A stretch of DNA of 64,000 bases from positions 62,001 to 126,000 of the forward strand of contig BLSF01000062.1 in assembly GCA_012862575.1 (NCBI GenBank). Reading direction: 5' to 3'. The DNA is from Parietichytrium sp. I65-24A. Lineage: Eukaryota; Sar; Bigyra; Thraustochytrida; Thraustochytriidae. The translations under genes were made by a program, and so were the position numbers. The notes under the pieces are model-generated. The model saw only the letters and a program-made list of their open reading frames with translations. It was not told the origin of the DNA and did no database searches. This document shows positions 56,547-64,000 of this stretch, piece by piece. Within the stretch, counting starts at the first letter, position 1; the number at the start of each line of letters is the position of its first letter.

Positions 56547-58964
56547 ATGGCGTACCTAGCCGTGAACAGATGCAGCACGACGGAGGACCTGAGCCGCATG
56601 CTGCACGATGAGCAGGTGGACAGCACGATGAGGTACAAGGTGGCCGAGAAGCTCGTGCAAAGGCAAGACCGGAAACAGCACGTCCGACTTGCCAAGTGCA
56701 AATCCGACTTTGACAAATTTCTCGCCGAGCATAAGCAGAAAAAGAAGATGGACTGGAAGAACAGGGGCTTTGACAGTGAATTGATTGAACAAATGGACTC
56801 TGTGCCTGCGTCCACCTCGGGACAGAGTCTCACTTTACCGCGGCTTGCTGGGCTCCCTCAGTTTGCGAACCCTGACGAGTCGGCGACCGCGAAAATAGCG
56901 TTCAAGCTTTGCCAACGGGCTCTCATCCAGTCCCTCGATGAAAGGCCGACTACATCAGGTACCATAAGAAGCAGGCCGGGGACAAGTGGGACAATGCACG
57001 ATGGAAGCGGTAATCAGCTCGACAGCGACCATGAAGATGTGGAGGAGAACTGGGATGGCGAGGATGACAGCGAGGATGAAAGACTGAGAAGCTTTTACAC
57101 CGACCTAAAGAAATTCGGAGAATGTACCCTCGGAGACGATGCGTACAGCGAGCAAGAAGACATGCAGTCGAAGCAGGAGCGAAACAGGTGGAAGCGTAAG
57201 GAACGGGCGAAACTTGAACAGCAGGCCGGAAAGAGCGTTCTGAAGGGAATACAGAACTATAGCAAAGACTTGCTTGTTCAGCCTGGTGGCAACTTCTTCA
57301 CTTGGATGCTCAGCAAAGGTGCTATGGACAACGAAACCTGCCTACCAACAACAGTCGTAGTCGACCCCAACATGAACGGTGTTGCCATCCTCTTCCTCAA
57401 CTGTAAATCCGGCAAAGGGGCAAAACAGAAGCGACAAACTCATCGTTTTCATGTACCAGTGTCTGGATTAGACTCTCCCGAAATTCGAAATCTTATTATT
57501 GATCCGCTACGGTCAAACACGAATGAAAGTATTCGCGAGCCACTCTATTGCTTAAAAGAGTCCATCGGAATGGGTTCAGAGACTTCCGTCAAACTTTTGT
57601 ATAACCCTCAGCAACTGGATGCTAAACTACGAGATCTTTCCGCCAATCGACAAACCGCGCAAACCGTGGTTCTCCAACGCTTTGTTCGCTCCTCTGGAAG
57701 TCGGCCGTACGTAATTCGCATCACTAGAGATCAGAGGGGCAAGTATAAGGTCTACACTTTCACGTCAAAGTCGCGCTACCCTACAAATGCGCAGGAGGCT
57801 TGGCGCCAGCCAGAGTCGACGTGGCTCGTGGAAACTAAATTTAGATCCGATGTTGATCCGGCAAGCCAGCTAGTAAGCCGCGCTTGTTCTCTCTCCTCCG
57901 CAGGAGTATATGCAAAACCATTTCAGGTCATCGAAACCACGGTCAAGGAGCTTTCGGCATTGGGTATGCAATTTAGTGCTCTCTCCTTTGACTTTGTCCG
58001 AACAAGCCGCGATGCATGGAGGATGTTGCAGCTAAAAGCTTTTGCGGGGCTCACTCGTCCAGCATCTCTACGCCTACCATCCCTTCGCACTATCGAGCCA
58101 GCTCAGCTCTTCGAAGAGATTGATAGCATGAAGCGGCCGCCATCACAGGGATTCAGCTTTCTCCAAGGTCCGCAGGACACACCTGCGGGGATTGGCCTCG
58201 TTTCTCCAGAGTCGGAAGGAGCGTTTGCAATGGGTTTTACCGACACGGACGTGCAATTTGGTGTGCCCCAGTGCCATGGGGACTATTGTTCGCTCAACCT
58301 GTCCAATCGCCAACTAGACGCGAATCTGAGGAATATAGCTTACAGAACCATCCTTCACGACAGACTAACAAAGGAGGCTGGGGGGAAAGTCACCTTTTCT
58401 AAATTCGACCAGGAACACATGCTGAAGGATGTGGCTGTCTGTCACTCGTGTTTCAACTACTATCAGGAGTATGAGGTTTCTGAGAACTTGGCTGACCAAC
58501 CAGAAATCCTCGCGCGTCTTGCTAAACCCGTTTCAGTAGTCGACCTTGATGCGCTGACGACGGTCGACGCAGGTGTCAATGCTGCAATCGCAGGCCGCGA
58601 AGCTTCGGACAGTGGCAACTTGGCTGATACTTTGCCGAAAGCTCTCCACATCGACGACGAGCAGGAGGATCAATTAGACACGGCTCCTCCGCCAACCACC
58701 ACCAAGGTGCCGTACTCAAGGGACATGCTCAACATGAACAGTTCTCTGTATGCCAAGATGGTCAAGAGTCAAAAGGCATGGCTGAAGAAAGAAAAGAAAA
58801 GCAGGATGCAGAAACCATGCCGCGGCGACGTCCCGGCCGACATGCTCCTCCCAAGCCCCACTGAAGACTTTGACCTCTTTGGGGAAAAGGTCCTTAGCTC
58901 GAACACAGGTGATTCTATCAGTAAATCTCAAGGTGAGGGTGAAGCTCTCTCAGAGAGACCTTGA
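56547..58964 (+). CDS. Large conserved-looking hypothetical protein (805 aa)
   Basis: ATG at 56547 in a clean single-exon frame. Not recognised. Residues 1-90 are helical and charged (MAYLAVNRCSTTEDLSRM; RYKVAEKLVQRQDRKQHVRL). An acidic Asp/Glu/Ser stretch (about 155-185) leads to a helical region. The core (about 225-640) looks folded: YSKDLLVQPGGNFFTWMLSK, TTVVVDPNMNGVAILFLNC, VLQRFVRSSGSRPYVIRITR, WLVETKFRSDVDPASQLVSR, VKELSALGMQFSALSFDFVR. This may be a beta-barrel-like module (repeated 'V.V.' strands). A late CHSCFNYYQEYEVSE suggests a Cys pair. The C-terminus is polar. No signal peptide, membrane span, coil or catalytic signature. The orderly core argues for a real gene with orthologs in relatives. 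Confidence 0.75.
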   Translation: MAYLAVNRCSTTEDLSRMLHDEQVDSTMRYKVAEKLVQRQDRKQHVRLAKCKSDFDKFLAEHKQKKKMDWKNRGFDSELIEQMDSVPASTSGQSLTLPRLAGLPQFANPDESATAKIAFKLCQRALIQSLDERPTTSGTIRSRPGTSGTMHDGSGNQLDSDHEDVEENWDGEDDSEDERLRSFYTDLKKFGECTLGDDAYSEQEDMQSKQERNRWKRKERAKLEQQAGKSVLKGIQNYSKDLLVQPGGNFFTWMLSKGAMDNETCLPTTVVVDPNMNGVAILFLNCKSGKGAKQKRQTHRFHVPVSGLDSPEIRNLIIDPLRSNTNESIREPLYCLKESIGMGSETSVKLLYNPQQLDAKLRDLSANRQTAQTVVLQRFVRSSGSRPYVIRITRDQRGKYKVYTFTSKSRYPTNAQEAWRQPESTWLVETKFRSDVDPASQLVSRACSLSSAGVYAKPFQVIETTVKELSALGMQFSALSFDFVRTSRDAWRMLQLKAFAGLTRPASLRLPSLRTIEPAQLFEEIDSMKRPPSQGFSFLQGPQDTPAGIGLVSPESEGAFAMGFTDTDVQFGVPQCHGDYCSLNLSNRQLDANLRNIAYRTILHDRLTKEAGGKVTFSKFDQEHMLKDVAVCHSCFNYYQEYEVSENLADQPEILARLAKPVSVVDLDALTTVDAGVNAAIAGREASDSGNLADTLPKALHIDDEQEDQLDTAPPPTTTKVPYSRDMLNMNSSLYAKMVKSQKAWLKKEKKSRMQKPCRGDVPADMLLPSPTEDFDLFGEKVLSSNTGDSISKSQGEGEALSERP

Positions 58965-59198
58965 AACCACCAATGCTGCTGATACAAGGACTAGAAGAGG
59001 GCAACCCTGAATTTTGAAAAAATAGAATGAAAAATTAAATGAAAGTTGTCCAACATCGGAACCTGATTTACGTTTCTTGGAATCTTTTGGTGTTCTAAGC
59101 CTTTACCGGTGAATGTTGCAAGCATAAAAAGATAAGAATTGCTCGTCGTCAAGGATGTCTCGATAACTAAACGATGAAGAGAGCCGTGACAGAAGCTT

Positions 59199-61859
59199 CT
59201 AAAAGCCCTGCACAGCTTGCAGCTTCATGTCAACTACCTTCCAGCAAACTTCGTACAAGCTAAACATTGGTGACCCAGGCATGAAAAGCGGTCTTTGATT
59301 TTTCATGTTGTCAACCACGGTCTGCATCATTCTTGGAAAATGGTCCCGAATGGAGTCGTGCATAGGCTCAATGGCAATTCCGGAGCGTTGAATCCACTGT
59401 AGCTTTAGAGCAGTGTACTCCCCGCCAAGTTCGGAGCTAAGTTGGTACATGAGGGCGAGGAGAACGGGATTTGAAAGCTTGGGTGGCCTGGTGAACACCT
59501 TTTCGGGGTCGATCATGCGAATTAGAGACAGAAGACTCTTCTCGTCCCTCTCGCAAATTAGCATTATTGCATCCTCATACTTGCCCTGCACCACTAAACT
59601 CTCCGCCTCTTTCATCGGCGACTCATCGGCGTTGCCGTTCGCTTGCACAACAGAGGGGAACAACGGCGCCGGAGCTTGCGCCGACTGGCTTGAAGGCGCG
59701 GAGCCCCCATGATTCAACTGCGACAGTGCGCCACGCATCTGTGCGATCGACTGTTGAAGTTCGATCTGCATATCCGTCAGCTTCTTCATCATGAGCTGCA
59801 TGTCCGAAGAGCTGGACCCCTCAGAGTTGAAGAAAGAAGATGATTGCGCGGCGCTCTCAAGCTGAGACACCATACTGTTGCAACCCGCTTCAAATGCAGG
59901 AATAAGCTGTTGTTGAAAAGTTTGCGAAAATGCAGTAGAAATCGGCTTCTTCAGAGCATCCGCAATTTTGTTTGCCAGCAAGGTTCCGTCCTTGCCTTCG
60001 AATGCAGAGGCAATTGCGTTGCCAATGTTCGCGGAGACCTGCTGTGTGACTTTGGTAGCGATGGCGCCCAAAACCTCGTCGTCCTCCAGAGCCGTCTTCA
60101 CTGCATCTTGGACGTCGTCCGGGATATCGTCAAGCGTGCTCGAGACGATCTTGAGAAGCTCTCTTTGGTTTTCCTTCTCCTTCGCTGCCCGTGCTTCGGC
60201 CTCCTGACGAAGAGTGGAGAGCATCTGTTCAAAGTGGCGCTTCAGCGAAGTCTCCGATCCCGCGGTAGAGGATGGCGCTGCCTCGCCAGTAAGAGGGCGC
60301 GCTTCTGGGAGAGGGGTCGCCTTCACCACCGGCGTTCCCGGTGCAGGTGCAGGTGTAGGCATTGGAGCGGCACGGGCAGCTCCAAACGCATCCGCGGGGC
60401 CCTGCCCCGGGGTACTGTTCGCAGAGGAGTTTCCTCCACTGTTTGCATGCGAGGAGCTGCGTGATGCAAATTTTTCCAGGAACTGGGCTGGACTCGTGGA
60501 TGAAGTCGAGCTTCCTTGGCGCTCTAACGTCTTTGCTGGCCCTCCAGTCGGCGCCGCACTGCGCTCGTAGTTCTCGAACGCGCGCCCGTCAAATGAAAGG
60601 ATTTCAACGATGTGTGGTTTCTGGGCAAGGATTGAGTCCACCCCTGCTCCGGTCGATCGGCAGGAAATGTGCAAAATCGGGGCGTCGACCTGAAAGTACG
60701 TTGGGCGCACGAAACGATCGGATTCTAGTTCCAAGCAGATAAGGCTATTCTCTACGGTTGGCGCAACAAAAAGAAAGCGCAATTGCGAGTCGGTAGAAAA
60801 TACTGCACGTGAATTCTCCGTCCCGATTTGGACGCTCTGAACTTGGCGAAAAGAAGTCTCGTTGCCTGTTTTGTTCCAAACACGCAATTGTATGCCAGAG
60901 AACTCGTGAGCGGTCACAAACACACTATCCGAGTGACGCATGAACGAGCAAAAGGTAATCGGCGCGCTGTTTCCGCATGGAATACTCCACAATCGCTGTG
61001 CAGTGGCGTCAGCCTTCGCTTGCCAATTAACGCTCATAATCTGGCTCACATCCCATCCTTCAATAACGCCATCGACGTTCCCGGTGACTAGCAGGCCCCC
61101 TGACCCAGCGCTAAAGCAACACCAGTTGATATCAGCTTGCGATGTTAGGTGCGCGACGCGGTGCTCCTTAGCCGCGAGGCCCTTCTGGCCGCTCTCCTGA
61201 AATTTGTTCCAGAGCGGGCCAGAGAGGTGAAAAAAAGAAACTGTCTTTCCGTGGACTAGGCCGAATCCCACGTCCATGTAAGGATGCCAGAAAATGGACT
61301 GCAAACCGTCGCAATTGATACGCAATGTGCTCATGTACTTAAACTCGTTGTTGCTCACGTTCAAGTCCCACACCATCGCGGTGTCAGCGCTCACGACGGA
61401 GACCACATCCGGAAGCCTTGGAGGGAACTTGACGTCACGCAGAGGGCTGAAATGCTCCAGCAAAGCAGTCTTTACGCTGGGCGTGTGAATGAGGCGCAGC
61501 ATCATCTCGTTCTTCGGGTAGACGTACGCCAAATAATTGTCACTCATAGCGATCTTGCTTCCTCGCACTGCTCCAGTAGGCTCTTCTTTGCTGCTAACTC
61601 GCACGACCTCCTTGTAATCGAGTTGATTCGTTGTTGCCTTGGAGATCGGCAAGCGCATATCCGGCTCCGCAGCCGGACTAGTAGACCCTGTGCCCACGTT
61701 CGCGCTTGCATTTGCATTTGCATTAGCGCTCGCACTTGCGCCACCACCAGGCTGCAGTAGCTTTTGCATGTGCGCCATCCCCCCTTCTTCGGACATAAGT
61801 CTTGGCGGCCCGCTCGCCAGATTGGGGAACAGCGAGCTAAGCTGCGACGCCTTCGACAT
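59199..61859 (-). CDS. EDC4: Enhancer of mRNA decapping EDC4 / Varicose
   Basis: P-body scaffold that joins DCP1, DCP2 and XRN1 for 5'-3' mRNA decay. 886 aa, single exon, ATG at 61859. Residues 1-60 are Ala/Asn-rich. A seven-bladed WD40-like propeller runs from about 75 to 410: KIAMSDNYLAYVYPKNEMML, RLPDVVSVVSADTAMVWDLN, LQSIFWHPYMDVGFGLVHGK, GLLVTGNVDGVIEGWDVSQI, FVTAHEFSGIQLRVWNKTGN. A disordered Ser/Ala/Pro linker (about 430-540), then coiled coil (about 545-690, KRHFEQMLSTLRQEAEARAA), precede the C-terminal alpha-helical domain (about 740-886): EAESLVVQGKYEDAIMLICE, DHFPRMMQTVVDNMKNQRPL. Order matches plant Varicose and animal EDC4. It is shorter than human EDC4 (1401 aa) in linker and coil. 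Confidence 0.9.
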   Translation of the reverse strand: MSKASQLSSLFPNLASGPPRLMSEEGGMAHMQKLLQPGGGASASANANANASANVGTGSTSPAAEPDMRLPISKATTNQLDYKEVVRVSSKEEPTGAVRGSKIAMSDNYLAYVYPKNEMMLRLIHTPSVKTALLEHFSPLRDVKFPPRLPDVVSVVSADTAMVWDLNVSNNEFKYMSTLRINCDGLQSIFWHPYMDVGFGLVHGKTVSFFHLSGPLWNKFQESGQKGLAAKEHRVAHLTSQADINWCCFSAGSGGLLVTGNVDGVIEGWDVSQIMSVNWQAKADATAQRLWSIPCGNSAPITFCSFMRHSDSVFVTAHEFSGIQLRVWNKTGNETSFRQVQSVQIGTENSRAVFSTDSQLRFLFVAPTVENSLICLELESDRFVRPTYFQVDAPILHISCRSTGAGVDSILAQKPHIVEILSFDGRAFENYERSAAPTGGPAKTLERQGSSTSSTSPAQFLEKFASRSSSHANSGGNSSANSTPGQGPADAFGAARAAPMPTPAPAPGTPVVKATPLPEARPLTGEAAPSSTAGSETSLKRHFEQMLSTLRQEAEARAAKEKENQRELLKIVSSTLDDIPDDVQDAVKTALEDDEVLGAIATKVTQQVSANIGNAIASAFEGKDGTLLANKIADALKKPISTAFSQTFQQQLIPAFEAGCNSMVSQLESAAQSSSFFNSEGSSSSDMQLMMKKLTDMQIELQQSIAQMRGALSQLNHGGSAPSSQSAQAPAPLFPSVVQANGNADESPMKEAESLVVQGKYEDAIMLICERDEKSLLSLIRMIDPEKVFTRPPKLSNPVLLALMYQLSSELGGEYTALKLQWIQRSGIAIEPMHDSIRDHFPRMMQTVVDNMKNQRPLFMPGSPMFSLYEVCWKVVDMKLQAVQGF

Positions 61860-61917
61860 CTTTAGCGCACTTTTCTTTCGAGACCCACAAACAGTCCCGC
61901 CTAAACATCAACCATTG

Positions 61918-61920
<3 letters not shown>

Positions 61921-61953
<33 letters not shown>
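61921..61953. repeat. (ATC)n trinucleotide repeat
   Basis: Eleven perfect ATC units, 60 bp upstream of the EDC4 start codon, in its 5' UTR or promoter. Confidence 0.95.
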
Positions 61954-61954
<1 letters not shown>

Positions 61955-62309
61955 GAATCTCGCAAGCTTTCCAACAACAACACAAACGAACGACAAAACC
62001 CCAACCAAAAACTCTCGCTCTCCACAAACAAATAAACAAAATGTTGACAACCATCAACCTCCCCGCACACTCGCCGACTCCGCCACTACAATCCGTTCTC
62101 GCACTTTACAATTCCACTCTCTCTGAGCGGAGCGCCGAGGACATTCGCATTGAAGAAGAACGGAATTCAACCACTACTCCCAACACTCCAACAGTCCAAC
62201 AGTAAACGCACCTTTCCGATGACTCACAGTCAATAAAATCACTCACTACAGAATCCACTCACAACCCTTGTTCCACTCTTCGTCCCCCTGCCCTTTTTCC
62301 CGTTTCAAG

Positions 62310-62430
62310 AGAGAGACAGACAGAGAGAGAGAGAGAGACAAACACACACACACTTTGCGCGTACGGAGCACTAGTACCCGCGTACCCACCGCTTCCTTTT
62401 CTTCTTCCTCTCTCTCTCTCTCTCTCTCTT
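62310..62430. repeat. GA, CA and TC dinucleotide microsatellites
   Basis: (GA)n then (CA)n at 62310-62352 and (TC)n at 62408-62430. Confidence 0.85.
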
Positions 62431-63599
62431 TGTAGCTGTTTGGATCCTCCTATCTCTCCTAGAGTATCTCAACAGCGGCTAGCAGTGGGCTATGACTCCC
62501 TAGTCCTCTTGTGCGGACACTGGCTCACTAAGGCTCACTATCTCTGGGTAGTAGTGTGGCTAAGGTATTTTGGATATTAGTGGTGGTGGTAGTGGGAGAC
62601 TAGCAGGCGTGGGGAAGGAGTGGTTGTTTTTGGTAGGCTCGAGCGGTAGATGGCAGTATGGGTTGGGTAAGGTGGAGAACGTTGGGCCAGAGACAGGTGG
62701 CGTAGTGCTTGCGTAAGGTATGTTGCTGTGGACTTTATGTGGACTATTGGTGACGTGTGGGTGACGAAAGCAGGGGATTTTTTCAAACTTCTTATTCGTG
62801 ATCGTTCCTCGAGGACTTTGCTGTGAGCAACGAACAAAAGAACCTGCTCCATGCGAAACGAATCCTACTGTGTGCAATAAAGAAGTTACTCCCTTTGTCT
62901 ACTGTAAATAATAACCATGAGTACTGCTTCATTTTTCCGCGTCCAGCTGTACTACAGTACCTCCTCCAACTAAGATTACCGCACTAGGATCCCTTGCTCT
63001 CAGTCAGTCAAAACTCCTACTAAATAGTCAAAATTTGAGAGGTGTGCGCGAAGGTGGTCACTGCGAGCACCTAGTCGCATATAATGTTTTCCTTACCCGT
63101 GAATGTACTCTTTCCCCAGCACAAGTAGTGGTTCCACGTATTGCACGACTAGCAATAGACAAGAAGCGCGCGCTGGTCAACCGATTCAGTAGAGTGTGCT
63201 AAGCCTTCTCATTGGTGCTCGCCACTTTTTCCCTCCCTCTCTCTGTCTCGCTCTCACTGGTGGTGGTAGCAGTACTAGTACTCACCCAACATTACTCACA
63301 GGATGAGAAGGGTAATTTTTAATGTTGTTTCACGCTTCTTTTCCATCCTCCAGCTGGCTGTAGAATGACTTCGTTCTAATTCTTCTGATTCTAATTTTGA
63401 TGGCTTTCTTCTCACACTTGCATTACTTGCATTGTTCATTGCTTGCGTACTGACAGTACCGCCTTCACGAGCCCACGCGTTGCTCTGCTTCTTCTTCAAA
63501 ATTCAACTAATTTACTAATTTACTTCATGGCAAACTTTTGCCCTTTCGGTTAGGATCTGTTAGGACGGCCAGTACGCCTTGCGTACGGGCGTGCAAGCC

Positions 63600-63770
63600 T
63601 GGGAGGAGAGAGATGAGAGGAGAGATGAGAGAGAGAGTGAGTGAGGGGAGAGAGCAGAGCAGGCCGAGAAGTTGAGAAAGTGAGAAAGTGAGAGGAGTGT
63701 ACGCGCGCACACTGCCCCTCGGAGAGAGAGAGAGAGTGAGTGAGAGAGTGAGAGAGTGAAGAGTGAGAGT
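63600..63770. repeat. GAGA-rich purine tract
   Basis: About 170 bp with long GAGAGA and GTGAGA runs, partly interrupted by GC-rich bases. Confidence 0.8.
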
Positions 63771-63939
63771 ACGGCACGCGAGGTGCGACCGGCAAGAGTG
63801 TGGGCTGGACACTGTTGGTGTGTGGGATTGCAGCAGGCACGTGTGGCTGGCTGGTCGTGTGTATGCGTGTTTCTTGCATATTGCATTTTGCATAGGAAAT
63901 AGGGAATAGGTTCTCGTCGAAGCAGAAGAGCCTCGAGCG

Positions 63940-63992
63940 TTGTGGTATTGTGGTATTGTGGTATTGTAATATTGTGGTATTGTGGTATTGTG
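63940..63992. repeat. (GTGGTATT)n octanucleotide array at window end
   Basis: Six or so tandem GTGGTATT units with one variant (GTAATATT); the array approaches the window end and may continue beyond it. Confidence 0.9.
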
Positions 63993-64000
63993 GGTTGGAG

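Larger units (their letters stand above)
61860..64000. other. 5' flank of EDC4 and repeat-rich end of window (2.1 kb)
   Basis: Microsatellite-rich: (ATC)n 61921-61953, GA/CA runs at 62310-62352, (TC)n 62408-62430, a long GA-rich tract 63600-63770 and a GTGGTATT array at 63940-63992. A 54-codon plus-strand frame at 62041 starts in good context (AACAAAATG) but has no domain. No gene is called. Confidence 0.5.

Noticed and set aside
62041-62205. 54-codon plus-strand frame in the EDC4 upstream region
   Set aside because: Good start context but no domain or splice partner; may be a chance frame.
1-64000. Virus-like elements, LTRs, CRISPR arrays, bacterial operons, rRNA
   Set aside because: No polymerase, capsid, integrase or transposase motif, no paired long terminal repeats, and no regular repeat-spacer array was seen; the direct repeats found are short or assembly-related.

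Overview
This 64 kb window is nuclear DNA from a compact, intron-poor protist genome. Its genes are typical eukaryotic housekeeping and cytoskeletal ones: PDS5 cohesin regulator, GAS41/YAF9 YEATS protein, NUP35/53, elongin A, EDC4/Varicose, katanin p60, severin/gelsolin, LRRC9 and class II fructose-bisphosphate aldolase. Most genes are single exons. The introns that can be solved are short (79 to 155 bp), with GT(A/G)AGT-like donors and AG acceptors. Elongin A-like, LRRC9 and class C 7TM genes beside short-intron compact genes suggest a flagellated stramenopile, with a labyrinthulomycete/thraustochytrid as best guess. That is inference: no rRNA or organelle marker is present. No virus-like element, transposon, CRISPR array or rRNA was recognised.

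Layout. 1-4.0 kb: aldolase 3' part (+), a coiled-coil protein (+) and an elongin A-like protein (+). 4.1-8.7 kb: LRRC9-type protein (-) with a PARP-like insert. 11-18.4 kb: short class C-type 7TM protein (+), TPR/STI1 co-chaperone (+), TylF-like methyltransferase (-), katanin p60 (+). 18.8-24 kb: CREST-like membrane protein (-), YEATS protein (-), ER/secreted membrane protein (+). 25-29.4 kb: NUP35 (+), prolyl-4-hydroxylase-like oxygenase (-), EXPERA-like membrane protein (-). 29.4-33 kb is a gene-poor gap. 33-41 kb: secreted L-domain protein (+), PDS5 (-), severin (-). 42.8-45 kb is a disrupted, poorly assembled region: broken membrane protein ORFs, then a kinase-RING/IBR gene with frame breaks and an unmerged duplication around an N. 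47-62 kb: unknown 553-aa protein (+), cytochrome b5 protein (-), small secreted protein (-), TKL kinase with PH domain (-), unknown 805-aa protein (+), EDC4 (-).

Organisation. There are no operons. Many genes are convergent pairs with tail-to-tail gaps of about 80 to 430 bp. Divergent starts are separated by 1 to 3.6 kb that carry most of the simple repeats. Several long frames extend upstream of the true start through non-ATG codons, so starts here were moved to the first ATG or rebuilt through an intron. Together the genes serve general cell biology (chromatin and cohesion, nuclear pore, mRNA decapping, actin and microtubule remodelling, signalling); no pathway cluster is evident. LRRC9 and katanin fit a flagellate life stage.
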